A stretch of DNA of 64,000 bases from Methylobacterium brachiatum (GTDB lineage: Bacteria > Pseudomonadota > Alphaproteobacteria > Rhizobiales > Beijerinckiaceae), in the NCBI RefSeq assembly GCF_020523825.1, contig NZ_JAJALK010000017.1, forward strand, positions 1 through 64,000. The letters are read 5' to 3'. This document shows, one piece after another, positions 9,205 to 18,121 of the stretch. The stretch's first letter is position 1. The number at the start of each line of letters is the position of its first letter. The notes under the pieces were generated by a model. It was given only the letters and a program-made list of their open reading frames with translations. It made no database searches and was not told the origin of the DNA. Position numbers and translations under genes: made by a program.

Positions 9205-9819
9205 CGACGGTCTTTCACCTGATCCGGAGCCGCCTCACCTCCCTGCGGGAGGCGACCTCGAAGATGGCAAGGTCGCCCGTCTTGACGCTCACGACCAGGA
9301 CGTGCCCGCCGTCCGCGGTGACGGCCAGACGGTGAGCGCGCCGCCGAGCCCGGTCTCCTCGAAGCCCGTCACCGTGCTCGTCTGCAAATCCACGACGGAC
9401 AAGGTGCCATCGGGCGTCGCGGTCCAGAGCTCCCGCCCACTAGGCGAGACGTCGAACCCTTCGGCGGCCTTGCCCACGGGCAGGACCGTTTGGACCCAGT
9501 CCATGCGAGGCTTGGCGCTTGGCGGCAGCACGCCCGTTGGTGGCATGGCCGGCTGCAGGAGTTCGATGGCGAGGAGGCTCACGGTGCCGGAGCCGACTTT
9601 GGTCGCGTAGACGCGTTTCCCGTCCGGCGTCACGTGGATTATGTGGGTGGTGTCCTGGCCGGTGCCCAGGATTCAGTCGATCCGGCCCGTGGCCGGGTCG
9701 TGGCGGCCGATGGACTTGGACCCCTGCTCCGTGACCCAGAGCTTCCCATCGACGCAAGCGAGGCCGTTTGGACCGAGCAGCGGTGCCGAGTCTATTCAGT
9801 CGAAGACGCGGTTGGCCAT
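9205..9819 (-). pseudogene. YncE-like beta-propeller protein, decayed
   Basis: Read on the minus strand from the ATG at 9819, the frame gives MANRVFD, stop, IDSAPLLGPNGLACVDGKLW, then TEQGSKSIGRHDPATGRID, stop, and continues as VTPDGKRVYATKVGSG, SPSGRELWTATPDGTLSVVD. A frameshift follows near 9330, after which TADGGHVLVVSVKTGDLAIF is read in another frame. The repeated DG-K and V-L blades are typical of YVTN/YncE-type seven-bladed propellers. Both internal stops are TGA where a Trp or similar codon is likely. The IS200/IS605 end lies two bases before the start codon, so the gene has also lost its native promoter. Confidence 0.7.
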
Positions 9820-9836
9820 AGTGATGTCTCCCTGGC

Positions 9837-10937
9837 TTAAAAGCCGGGGCTTTCATGCCCGGACGGGCACGGCGTCTCACATCCGAGACGAGCGATATTC
9901 CGAGCAGCGTTCTGGTCGCGGTCATGTTCCGCTCCGCACTCGCTGCACGTCCACCGCCTGACACTGAGACCGATCAGTCCGGTGGGGCCACTGAGGCAGC
10001 CACAGGATGAGCAGGTCCGGGTCGTGTTGGCTTCGTTCACCTCGGCATAGGCCACTCCTGCGTGATCGCATTTGTACCGTAGCATGCCGCGCAACATCGA
10101 CCATCCGGCGTCGAGCACGCTCTTCGCCATCCGGGTCTTCGTCATCGCCGAGGCCGACACATCGCCGACCGTGATTTTGCGGGCACGATCCACCAGCGCC
10201 CGTGAGAACTTGTGAAGGACATCCTTCCGCCGATTGGCGCTCTTGGCGTGAATCGACTTCACCTGCCGCTTGCGCCTCTTACGCTGGGCCTCGGCTAGTT
10301 TCGGTTCGAGGTCGCGATAGAACCGGGCCTGTTCGAGTTCGGTGCCGTCCGAGCACTTCGCCACGGACTTCAGCCCGAGATCGATGCCGATGTCATCGCG
10401 CCCGCGGCGCTGCGAACGGGGCACCTCGCATACGAGGTTGCAGTACCAGCGGCCCCGCGCGTCTTGGGAGAAGTTGCCTGACTTGATCCGGCCTTCGACG
10501 GTGCGGTGCAGCCACAGGCGGAAGCGCTGGCCACGCAGGAGCACGGTTGCCCCGTCGAGCTAGATGTCTTGGTTCGTGAACGGCACCCACCCGAGCGCCC
10601 GCTTGGGCCCACGGCTCGCGCGCCAGCGCAGCTTCGGACGGCGCGCAGCCTTCCGTTTCATGACGAACTCGTCGATCACCTCTTGCACGACCTGCGACGG
10701 AAGGCCGAGCAGCTTGCCACTGCCCTTGGTCAGGTCGCGAAGCTGCTTCTTGGCCGCCCAGATCGGACCACGCTGTGCCGAGCGCATGCTGATCTCGTTG
10801 ACGTAGTTCCAGACCGTATTGACCGCATCGCCGAGCGCGATCAGCCGCTTGCCGCTCGTCGCGTCCTTGACGCGAGAGCTGAAGGTCTTCAGACCCGTTT
10901 GGTCTGTCAGGGTGGTCACGCTCTTGATATAGGGCAT
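9837..10937 (-). pseudogene. tnpB: TnpB RNA-guided nuclease gene with one in-frame amber codon
   Basis: Read from ATG 10937 the frame gives about 366 codons of a full-length TnpB, broken only by TAG at 10560-10562 between FTNQDI and LDGATVLLRG. RuvC-I is GIDLGLKSVAK, the zinc ribbon has CSSCG and CSECG, and RuvC-III is DRDQNAARNI. The segment that usually carries the RuvC-II glutamate reads ITVGDVSASAM, with glycine at that position. The rest of the frame is clean, so the amber codon appears recent; suppression would restore the protein. TnpB normally uses an RNA from the element's right end to cut donor-site DNA and promote retention. Confidence 0.8.
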
Positions 10938-10953
10938 CGAGACGGTTTGGTCT

Positions 10954-11361
10954 ATGGAGCTTCGCACCGGGCGGCACGTCGTCTTCACCCTGCACGCCCA
11001 CCTCGTGTTCACGACGAAGCGGCGGGGCAAGGTGCTGACCCGTGCGCACCTCGACCGGCTCCAAGCGATCTTCGCCAGCGTGTGTGCGGACTTCGAGGTC
11101 GAGTTGCGCGAGTTCAACGGCGAGCGGGACCACGTTCACCTGCTGGTCTTCTATCCGCCGAAGGTTCGGCTCTCGGAACTGGTCAACAGCTTGAAGGGCG
11201 TGTCGAGCCGCCTGCTGAAGAAGGAGTTCCCCGAGATCGCCTCGTTCTGGTCTGTCAGGAAGAGCCGGGGCGTGTTGTGGACACCGAGCTACTTCGCCGG
11301 GTCGGTGGGCGGCGCCCCTCTCTCGATCCTGAAGCAGTACATCGAGAACCAAGATCGCTGA
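10954..11361 (+). CDS. tnpA: IS200/IS605 Y1 transposase TnpA
   Basis: 135 residues, the normal length. The HUH motif is H60-V-H62 in GERDHVHLLV and the catalytic tyrosine is Y129 in LKQYIENQ. Strand VVFTLHAHLVFTTKRR and the LVNSLKGVSSRLLKKEF helix match the family. The enzyme cuts and rejoins single-stranded element ends via a phosphotyrosine link. The gene appears intact and, with ends present, could mobilise this copy and perhaps related relics in the window. Confidence 0.93.
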   Translation: MELRTGRHVVFTLHAHLVFTTKRRGKVLTRAHLDRLQAIFASVCADFEVELREFNGERDHVHLLVFYPPKVRLSELVNSLKGVSSRLLKKEFPEIASFWSVRKSRGVLWTPSYFAGSVGGAPLSILKQYIENQDR

Positions 11362-11428
11362 TCGCGGCTGTCGCCGCGAGCGCGCCTACATCCTCTCCCT
11401 GAAGGAAGAGGGATTGGCGCGCGTTCCG

Positions 11429-12268
11429 CTAATCCATATGCACCAGGAAGCGGGCGATCGCATCCTGGATCGTGGCGACGATGTGAGCCTCCCGTCGCTC
11501 GAACTCGTCGACCAATCCGGAGATCGCGACAGCGAGAGGCCGGCCTTTCCGGTCGATGCGCTTGGGCAGCGGCACTGCAATAGATCCGGCGCCGGGTGTG
11601 ACGAGACCGCGGGAGAAGAAGTGCCCGTCTCTCCGCACTCGCGCCAGATTAGCCATGACGGCGGCTACCTGGATCGGCGGCTGTTCGGCCATTGCCTCCG
11701 CATTCGTGCGGCGCACGAGCGGACTGATCTCGGCGTCGGGGCTGTCTGCGAGGAGCGCAGTGCCTGTAGCCGACCACACAACGAGGCGGCGCGTGCCGGT
11801 CGGGACGTGGAAGCGCATAGCGGTGCGCGCCTGCAAGACGTGGACGTACTGCGAGAAGATCGCGTTGCGTGCGGCAAGGATCACCGTGCCGCCCGTGCGC
11901 TCCGACAGGTGCTCAAGCATGCGCACGAGGCTCCCGTCCCGCACGGGCCCCTTGTCAAGCCACGCGCCAAGCAGCGCAACGCGCGGGGATGGCAGAAAAC
12001 TGCGGCTCCCGGCGTCGTAATCGAGGTAGCCCATCTGGGCGAGGCACTTCAGAAGGACCGAAGTCGAGGATTGCGGAAAGTTCAGCCGTTCGGCGATCTC
12101 GGAGACCCTGGCCTCGCGCTGGATCTCGTCGAACATCTCTAGGATCTGGAGCACTCGCCCCGCCGACTTCACGAGAGCCAGACTGGAACCGACCGCGTCG
12201 GCGCCCACCGTTAGATCGGTGCCTAGTTCGCCGGCCCGATCGCGTGCAGGACGGCCAAGCTCTGTCAC
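11429..12268 (-). CDS. IclR-family transcriptional regulator
   Basis: 279 residues. An N-terminal winged helix (SLALVKSAGRVLQILEMFDE, then SEIAERLNFPQSSTSVLLKC) is followed by the IclR effector domain (FHVPTGTRRLVVWSATGTAL, DGHFFSRGLVTPGAGSIAVP). The start overlaps the preceding lactonase stop as GTGA, so it is third in an MFS-lactonase-iclR operon. Its likely targets are this operon and the divergent acid-degradation operon. Perfect and imperfect CACATATG palindromes in the shared intergenic region at 14613-14650 are candidate operators. The ligand is unknown. Confidence 0.88.
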   Translation of the reverse strand: MTELGRPARDRAGELGTDLTVGADAVGSSLALVKSAGRVLQILEMFDEIQREARVSEIAERLNFPQSSTSVLLKCLAQMGYLDYDAGSRSFLPSPRVALLGAWLDKGPVRDGSLVRMLEHLSERTGGTVILAARNAIFSQYVHVLQARTAMRFHVPTGTRRLVVWSATGTALLADSPDAEISPLVRRTNAEAMAEQPPIQVAAVMANLARVRRDGHFFSRGLVTPGAGSIAVPLPKRIDRKGRPLAVAISGLVDEFERREAHIVATIQDAIARFLVHMD

Positions 12269-13191
12269 ACGTGCCTCCGCGTTGCGTGGGAGGCCATCGG
12301 CTGCCCCGGATACGGCATCAGTGCGCTCAGGACCGTCCCGCGACCCGAGTCCGTGATGAACAATTCGCGGCCATCCGCGCCGCCAAAGGCGATGTTAGTC
12401 CAGAGTGAGTCGGCCGGCGCCTCGACCAAGTGTGTCGGTCGGCCCCGCGCATCGAAGCGCCAGACGCCGATGCCCACGTGACAAACGCACAGGCCGCCCT
12501 CGATGTCGAGGGCGAGACCGTCCGGCCCGGCCGCGCCCCCGGATAGTTGCACGAACAGACCAACCTTCGACACGCCTCCGTCCTGCATCAGCGGTAGACG
12601 CCAGACCGCGTTGGCACGGGTTGCCGCCACGAGGAGGTGCGTACCAGCGCGGTTTAAAACGAGGCCGTTCGGACTCGGAACGGTGCCAATGAGGCAGTCG
12701 AGCCCGCGCGTCTCGCTCCACCGGTAAACGCGACCCGTCGGATCCTGGAGGCCGGTCTGACCCTGATCGGTGAAGTAGAGCGCGCCGTCAGGACCGAAGT
12801 ATAGGTCATTGCATCCCTTGAACCCTTCGCAGCGGTAGCTGTCCAGCACCGTCTCGGCGGCGCCCGTCGCCGGGTCGACCCGGAGGATCCCACGGCGGTA
12901 ATCAGCCACAACGAGGTAGCCGTCGGGATGGACTTTCAGCCCATTCGGCCAACCGTCGTACTCTGCGACGAGATCCCACGCGGCGTCGGGCCGGATCCGG
13001 AAGATACGCCCGAACGGAATATCGACGACATAGAGGTTACCGCTTCGGTCGAAGCTCGGGCCTTCGAGGAACGAGGTCAGGGCGTGAGCGGCGAAGTTGA
13101 TCCGGCCCCAGCTGCTGTCGCGGCGCCCCTTGAAGCGCTCAGGCAAGCTGGCGAACGGTCTGGCCGCGATGATTTCTGGAGGCGGGTACAT
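12265..13191 (-). CDS. SMP-30/gluconolactonase-family hydrolase
   Basis: 308 residues of a six-bladed propeller. The metal-binding set is visible: E in SFLEGPSFDRSGNLYVVD, N in DGWPNGLKVHPDG, N in GFKGCNDLYFGPDGALYFTD and the SPNGLVLN segment. Members open sugar-acid or other lactones. It is the middle gene between an MFS transporter and the IclR regulator, with 12 bases to the transporter stop. Together they suggest import and lactone opening of an organic acid or its precursor. No signal peptide, so cytoplasmic. Confidence 0.87.
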   Translation of the reverse strand: MYPPPEIIAARPFASLPERFKGRRDSSWGRINFAAHALTSFLEGPSFDRSGNLYVVDIPFGRIFRIRPDAAWDLVAEYDGWPNGLKVHPDGYLVVADYRRGILRVDPATGAAETVLDSYRCEGFKGCNDLYFGPDGALYFTDQGQTGLQDPTGRVYRWSETRGLDCLIGTVPSPNGLVLNRAGTHLLVAATRANAVWRLPLMQDGGVSKVGLFVQLSGGAAGPDGLALDIEGGLCVCHVGIGVWRFDARGRPTHLVEAPADSLWTNIAFGGADGRELFITDSGRGTVLSALMPYPGQPMASHATRRHV

Positions 13192-13203
13192 CCCTACGTC
13201 TCC

Positions 13204-14493
13204 TCATGCGGCGTGGAGTATGCGCCCGCGCGTCTCCGGCAGGAGCAGCGCACCGACCAGCAGCAGCGCATAGGCACCGCACGCGAACACGGCGATCGCC
13301 GTTCCCAGCGAGAGCGTCGACGACAAATAGCCAATAAGCGTCGGGAACAAGGCGCCGAGACCGCGGCCAGCGTTGTAGCAGAAACCCTGCGCCGAGCCGC
13401 GGATCCGGGTCGGGAACAGCTCAGTAAAGAAGGCCCCCACGCCTGAGAGGTAGCCGGAGGCGAAGAAGCCGAGGGGAAAGCCGAGTAGCCAGATGAACTG
13501 TGCCGACATCGGAACCTGCGTGTAGACCAGGACTGTCGCGACCGCGCCCACGGCAAACCCGACGAACAGTTTGCGCCGCCCGAACCGGTCTGAGATCCAT
13601 GCCCCGGCGAGATAGCCGGTGAACGAACCGAGGATCAGGAAGGCGAGGTAACCGGTCGAGCCGACCACTGAGATCTTGCGCTCGACTTGAAGATAGGTCG
13701 GCAGCCATGTGGTCACCGCGTAGTAACCCCCCTGAGCACCGGTGCCGAACATCGCCGCGAGCAGCGTGGTGCGCAGGACGCCGGGACCGAAGATCTCCCA
13801 AATCTTCGGCCGGTCACCGATCGCAGCCGCGGCGGCGCGGGTTTCGGCTGCGACCTGCGGCTCCTCGACGTAGCGGCGCAGGTAGAACACTAGCAAGGCC
13901 GGCAGCGCGCCGATCGCGAACATCCACCGCCACGCATTCTCGGGTGGCAGTAGCGAGAACAGGACGGCCTGGGCGAGAACGGCGAGTCCCCAGCCAACGG
14001 CCCAACCAGACTGAACGGAGCCAACGGCGCGTCCCCGATACTGTGCTCGGATCGCCTCGCCCATGAGGACAGCCCCGGCCGCCCATTCTCCGCCGAAGCC
14101 GAGCCCAAGCAGGGCGCGCGCGACGAGTAACTGCTCGAAGGTCTGCACGAAGGCGCAGATCAGCGAGAATGCAGAGAACCACAGGATGGTGATTTGCAGC
14201 ATCCTCACTCGGCCCACCCGGTCGGCGAAGTACCCGGTGAGCCAGCCGCCCAGGGCGGAGGCGAGCAGCGTGGCCGTCACGGCGAGGCCTGCCGAGCCGC
14301 GGTCGACACCCATCTGCTGGATGATCGTGCCGACCACCAGTGGGTAGATCATGTAGTCCATGCCGTCGAGCGCCCAGCCCGCTGCGCAGGCCCAGAAGGT
14401 CCGTCGCTCGGGCACCGTCATGTCGCGGTAGAAGGCTGTGAGGCTAGTGTCGCCGTCTGCCGGCGCAGAGGCGGTGAGGGCTGCCGTAGTCAT
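13204..14493 (-). CDS. MFS transporter, sugar/organic-acid type
   Basis: 429 residues from ATG 14493 (MTTAALTASAPADGDTS); the longer frame upstream has no membrane-protein character. Twelve helices, the first-loop motif GYFADRVGRVRML and RALLGLGFGGEWAAGAVLMG are visible, resembling the sialate or aromatic-acid:H+ symporter groups (AAHS/SHS). It is first in the operon with the lactonase and IclR genes, reading away from the binding-protein operon. Substrate unknown; the neighbours point to a carboxylate or lactone. Confidence 0.85.
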   Translation of the reverse strand: MTTAALTASAPADGDTSLTAFYRDMTVPERRTFWACAAGWALDGMDYMIYPLVVGTIIQQMGVDRGSAGLAVTATLLASALGGWLTGYFADRVGRVRMLQITILWFSAFSLICAFVQTFEQLLVARALLGLGFGGEWAAGAVLMGEAIRAQYRGRAVGSVQSGWAVGWGLAVLAQAVLFSLLPPENAWRWMFAIGALPALLVFYLRRYVEEPQVAAETRAAAAAIGDRPKIWEIFGPGVLRTTLLAAMFGTGAQGGYYAVTTWLPTYLQVERKISVVGSTGYLAFLILGSFTGYLAGAWISDRFGRRKLFVGFAVGAVATVLVYTQVPMSAQFIWLLGFPLGFFASGYLSGVGAFFTELFPTRIRGSAQGFCYNAGRGLGALFPTLIGYLSSTLSLGTAIAVFACGAYALLLVGALLLPETRGRILHAA

Positions 14494-14612
14494 CGCGACG
14501 CACTCCAGATGAGCGTTTCCTCGACTCGCGTGATCCGGGCGTCTGCGACCCGATCTCACGTTGCTCACTATGATCGCGTCGGAGCCGTATTCCATACTTG
14601 CTCGGCAATATT

Positions 14613-14650
14613 ACACATATGATGGCTATCCTTTCCATCACATATGTGAT
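14613..14650. promoter_or_regulatory. Candidate operator: CACATATG palindromes in divergent promoter
   Basis: Between the MFS start (14493) and the binding-protein start (14785) lies a perfect 14-base palindrome ATCACATATGTGAT at 14637-14650, with a partial copy ACACATATGATGG beginning at 14613, about two helical turns away. The surrounding bases are strikingly AT-rich for this genome. Position and symmetry suit a dimeric regulator, most simply the IclR protein encoded in the minus-strand operon. Assignment is an inference. Confidence 0.5.
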
Positions 14651-14784
14651 ATTTATTGCCACATCTGCGATGACGGTTGAAGCTCGATAAAGCCTCTGCC
14701 CTAATCTTCACCAGCGGCGGGCGGCGAGTGCGGCCAGTGCTGGAAACCGCGCGACGAGCGCAGCCCCGTCCGGGAGGAATGTCG

Positions 14785-15795
14785 ATGCCGATCCGCCTCG
14801 CGGCCGTCTCCGTGCGCCTCCTCATCGCCGTGCTGATGCTTCCGGTCGTCGGGGGTGCGGTTCGCGCCGAGACAACATCAGTCCGCATCGGCCTCCAATA
14901 CGGCCTCGTCTACTTGCCGGTGATGATCGCGCAGAGCGAGGGGCTGTTCGACAAGCGCGCCAAGGCGGCGGGGCTCGACGGGTTGTCGGTTACGCTGACC
15001 CGCTTCAGCGGCTCGACGGCGATGAACGACGCGCTGCTCTCCGACAGCGTTGAGCTCGGCACACTCGGGGCGGCCGGTGCCCTGATAGCCTGGGACAAGA
15101 CGCGCGGGCGCCAGCAGATCAAGAGCCTCACCGCCCTGAGCTCGGTTGTCTACACGCTGTTCACCGGCAAGCCCGGCGTCGCCGCGCTGAAGGATTTCAC
15201 CTTCGGCGACAAGGTCGCGGTCCCGGCCTTCAACTCGCCCCAGGCGATCCTGCTGCGGGTCGCAGCGGCCCAGCAGCTCGGCGATCCGGCCAGAGCGGAT
15301 ACGCTGATGGTGAGCCTGCCCCACCCCGACGCCACCGCGGCCATGCGCGCTGGGCAAGGGATTGCTGGCTACTTCTCGACGCCACCGTTCACCCAGGTCC
15401 TGCGGGCGGATCCCAAGCTCCGGGCGATCATGACCTCGACCGGCCTGATCGGCGACGGCGACCCTACCGCCGCGACCTTGAACGCCAAGCAGGGCTTCGT
15501 CGAGGCGAACCCAAAGGTCGCGCAGGCGATCCTCGCCGGCATGGAGGACGCAGTGGCGTTGATCCGCAGCGATCCGAAGCGTGCGGCGTCGATCTATCTC
15601 GCCTCCGAGCAGGTTCAGATCGATCGGGCCCAGGTCGAGACGATCCTGACCGACGGGTCCATCATCTACGACGTGGCCCCAAAAGGCATGGTCAACCTCG
15701 CCAAGGCGATGGCGGCGCAGGGATTCCTGCGCAAGCTGCCGACCGACTGGCAGGAGATCTTCTTCCCGGCGCTCAAGGATCGCGACGGGAGCTGA
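14785..15795 (+). CDS. ABC transporter periplasmic binding protein (SsuA/TauA/NMT1-like)
   Basis: About 336 residues. GGGAGG at 14772-14777 favours the ATG at 14785 over 14779. A signal peptide (LLIAVLMLPVVGGAVRAE) precedes VRIGLQYGLVYLPVMIAQSE, the hallmark start of NitT/TauT-type solute binding proteins. SGSTAMNDALLSDSVELGTL and DKVAVPAFNSPQAILLRVAA fit the same fold. No permease or ATPase is adjacent, so it either uses a distant ABC partner or works with the divergent MFS gene's operon. It heads the plus-strand acid-degradation operon. Confidence 0.85.
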   Translation: MPIRLAAVSVRLLIAVLMLPVVGGAVRAETTSVRIGLQYGLVYLPVMIAQSEGLFDKRAKAAGLDGLSVTLTRFSGSTAMNDALLSDSVELGTLGAAGALIAWDKTRGRQQIKSLTALSSVVYTLFTGKPGVAALKDFTFGDKVAVPAFNSPQAILLRVAAAQQLGDPARADTLMVSLPHPDATAAMRAGQGIAGYFSTPPFTQVLRADPKLRAIMTSTGLIGDGDPTAATLNAKQGFVEANPKVAQAILAGMEDAVALIRSDPKRAASIYLASEQVQIDRAQVETILTDGSIIYDVAPKGMVNLAKAMAAQGFLRKLPTDWQEIFFPALKDRDGS

Positions 15796-15841
15796 GTGAG
15801 CCGCTCAGGCGACCGCTGATCCGACAGACTACGGAGCATTG

Positions 15842-16993
15842 ATGCAAAGCTTTCGCTTCAGCGCCGAAAAGCTGCCGGCCGAGGCCGAGGAGACCCGCGT
15901 GGCCATCCGCGCCTTCCTCGACGGCGAGTTGGAGGCCGGGCGCTTCGTGCCGCACCGGACCTCGTGGACGACCTTCGACGCCGGCTTCAGCCGGCGCGCC
16001 GGGGCGGCCGGGTTCATTGGCCTGACCATGCCGAAGGCATATGGCGGCCACGACCGCTCCGGGCTCGTCCGCTTCGTCGTCACCGAGGAGATGCTAGCGG
16101 CTGGCGCACCCTGCGGCGCGCATTGGATCGCCGATCGCCAGTCGGGCCCGCAGATCCTGCGGCACGGGACCGAGGCGGCCAAGCGGGCGATCCTGCCGGG
16201 CATCTGCCGCGGCGAATGTTCCTTCGGCATCGGGATGAGCGAACCGAATTCCGGCTCCGACCTCGCCGCCGTGCGGACCCGCGCGGTGCGCGACGGTGAC
16301 GATTGGGTGATCAACGGCTCCAAGATCTGGACGACGAACGCCCATCAGGTCGACTACCTGCTGGCCCTGGTCCGGACGGGGGAGCCCGGGCCGGACCGGC
16401 ACGGCGGGCTGACCCAGTTCATCGTCGACATGGCGGTACCTGGGGTGACGGTGCGGCCGATCCTCGACCTGTCGGGCCACCACGAGTTCAACGAGGTGTT
16501 CTTCACTGACTACCGCGTCCCCGACGCGATGAGGGTCGGCGCGGAGGGCGCGGGCTGGGATCTGGTCACGGAAGAGCTCGCCTTCGAGCGCTCGGGACCC
16601 GACCGCTTCCTGTCGGATTACCGGCTGCTCGTCGAGCTCATCGACCGGATCGGGCCGGACCCGGACCGGTTCCAGGCGGTCGAGACTGGGCGGATGGTGG
16701 CGCAACTCACGGCGCTGCTGGGAATGTCGGCCTCGGTGGCCCGCCTCCTCGACCAGGGCATCGTGCCGGGCGTCGAGGCGGCTCTGGTCAAGGATGTCGG
16801 CAACGGCTTCGAGCGTGCGGTGCCGGAGATCGCCCGGCGCCTCGTGCCGGTCGAGCCGAGCCTCACCGCGCAGGGCGACGCCTTCCGCGAGGCGCTGGGC
16901 GGCGTAACCCTGCGGGCGCCGTCCTTCACGCTGCGAGGCGGGACCCGCGAGGTCCTGCGCGGCGTCATCGCCCGGGGGCTGGGGCTGCGATGA
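15842..16993 (+). CDS. Acyl-CoA dehydrogenase, subunit 1
   Basis: 383 residues. FAD/substrate-binding signatures are GIGMSEPNSGSDLAAVRTRA, WVINGSKIWTTNAHQVDYLL and FNEVFFTDYRVPDAMRVGAE. The C-terminal helical domain is shorter and less conserved than in classic FadE. Its gene overlaps the next acyl-CoA dehydrogenase gene by four bases (ATGA), an arrangement seen for heteromeric enzymes acting on cyclic or bulky acyl-CoAs such as the steroid side-chain dehydrogenases. The enzyme would desaturate an acyl-CoA at alpha-beta. ATG 15842 follows a modest CGGAG; an adjacent TTG at 15839 is less likely. Confidence 0.87.
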   Translation: MQSFRFSAEKLPAEAEETRVAIRAFLDGELEAGRFVPHRTSWTTFDAGFSRRAGAAGFIGLTMPKAYGGHDRSGLVRFVVTEEMLAAGAPCGAHWIADRQSGPQILRHGTEAAKRAILPGICRGECSFGIGMSEPNSGSDLAAVRTRAVRDGDDWVINGSKIWTTNAHQVDYLLALVRTGEPGPDRHGGLTQFIVDMAVPGVTVRPILDLSGHHEFNEVFFTDYRVPDAMRVGAEGAGWDLVTEELAFERSGPDRFLSDYRLLVELIDRIGPDPDRFQAVETGRMVAQLTALLGMSASVARLLDQGIVPGVEAALVKDVGNGFERAVPEIARRLVPVEPSLTAQGDAFREALGGVTLRAPSFTLRGGTREVLRGVIARGLGLR

Positions 16994-18120
16994 GCGGGAC
17001 CGGACACGCGGCGGACGATCTCGGCGACGAGCTCGCTGCGATCATCCTGGATCAGGTCGAGCGGCTGCTCGCCCAGCACCTCACGCCGGCACTGCTGGCG
17101 GCTTGCGACGGGGCTGCGGGAGCGGCCTCCTGGCCCGTGGGTCTCTGGACGGCGCTCACTGAGAGCGGCCTGCCGCTGGCGCTGGTGCCCGAGGCGGCCG
17201 GCGGGATCGGCCTAGAGGCCGCCACCGTCGCCCGGCTGATCCGACGCTGCGGCCGGGCCGCCCTGCCCCTGTCTTTGCCCGAGACCATCGTCGGCGCGGC
17301 GCTTTGGGCCTCGGTGGACGGGAACGTGAACGAGGATGCAGTGGCTCTGGTCCCGGGCGGCAGCACCGTGCGGCTAGTGCGCCAAGGCGACGGTTTCGTC
17401 CTGGACGGAAGGGTCGCGCAGGTGCCCTGGGGCGGTTCGGTCGCCGCCCTCCTCCTCGACGCCGTCGATGCGGCGGGTGTCCCGCAGCTCGTGCGGATCG
17501 CCGGGCCCGGCACGATCTGCGACACGCACCACAATCTTGCGGGCGAGCCGCGCGACACCCTCGACCTGACGGGTTGCACCGTCGCCGCCGAGGATGTCCG
17601 CGCCGCGCCGGTCTGGGCGACCGGAGCGGGCGTGTCGTCCGTCGAATCTGTCGGCGCCTGGGTCCGGGCGCAGCAGATGGTGGGCGCCCTGGAGACCTGC
17701 CTCGGCTCGGCCCTCGATCACGCCCAGGAGCGGCAGCAATTCGGGCGTCCACTCGCCAAGTTCCAGGCGATCCAGCACATGCTGGCCGAGGCCGCGGGCC
17801 ACGTCGCGGCGGCGAGCGCGGCCGCCGATCTCGCGGCCGCCTGCTGGGGCGACCCGCGCTTCGTCCTCGCCACCGCCATCGCGAAGGCGCGCTGCGGCGA
17901 GGCGGCGGGCCACGTAGTCGCGATCGGCCACCAGATCCACGGGGCCATGGGCTTCACCCAGGAGCACCCGCTCCACCGCGCGACGCGGCGGCTCTGGTCC
18001 TGGCGCGACGAGTTCGGATCCGACGCCCTCTGGCAGGAGCGGATCGGGCGCGCGGTCTGCGCGGGCGGCGGCGCGGCCCTCTGGCCGATGCTGGTCCGGC
18101 TCCGGGGCGGCGCCGGCTGA
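16990..18120 (+). CDS. Acyl-CoA dehydrogenase, subunit 2
   Basis: 376 residues. The C-terminal half is best conserved: ALDHAQERQQFGRPLAKFQA, IAKARCGEAAGHVVAIGHQI and HGAMGFTQEHPLHRATRRLW. The N-terminal half is weaker, as usual for the second member of alpha2-beta2 acyl-CoA dehydrogenases. The ATGA overlap with the first subunit and two-base gap to the CoA-transferase show tight operon structure. Probably complements subunit 1 to give one FAD-binding active site; the exact division cannot be told from sequence alone. Confidence 0.86.
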   Translation: MSGTGHAADDLGDELAAIILDQVERLLAQHLTPALLAACDGAAGAASWPVGLWTALTESGLPLALVPEAAGGIGLEAATVARLIRRCGRAALPLSLPETIVGAALWASVDGNVNEDAVALVPGGSTVRLVRQGDGFVLDGRVAQVPWGGSVAALLLDAVDAAGVPQLVRIAGPGTICDTHHNLAGEPRDTLDLTGCTVAAEDVRAAPVWATGAGVSSVESVGAWVRAQQMVGALETCLGSALDHAQERQQFGRPLAKFQAIQHMLAEAAGHVAAASAAADLAAACWGDPRFVLATAIAKARCGEAAGHVVAIGHQIHGAMGFTQEHPLHRATRRLWSWRDEFGSDALWQERIGRAVCAGGGAALWPMLVRLRGGAG

Positions 18121-18121
18121 G

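Larger units (their letters stand above)
9821..11420. mobile_element. IS200/IS605-family element with divergent tnpA and tnpB
   Basis: The element holds tnpA (plus) and tnpB (minus) back to back with 16 bases between the start codons. Its tnpB-side end reads, on the minus strand, GCCAGGGAGACATCAC preceded by a small hairpin. The same end (GGCGGGGAGACGTCAC) occurs at 40967-40982 next to another tnpB tail, which fixes the boundary near 9821. The tnpA-side end is less certain: a hairpin-forming tccctgaaggaagaggga lies near 11395-11415, taken as the left-end structure. Such elements have no inverted repeats or target duplications and move as single-stranded DNA. Confidence 0.75.

Noticed and set aside
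14677..14784. Upstream ATG at 14677 as start of the binding protein
   Set aside because: It would put 36 basic residues before the signal peptide and lacks a ribosome site, whereas ATG 14785 has GGGAGG at proper spacing.
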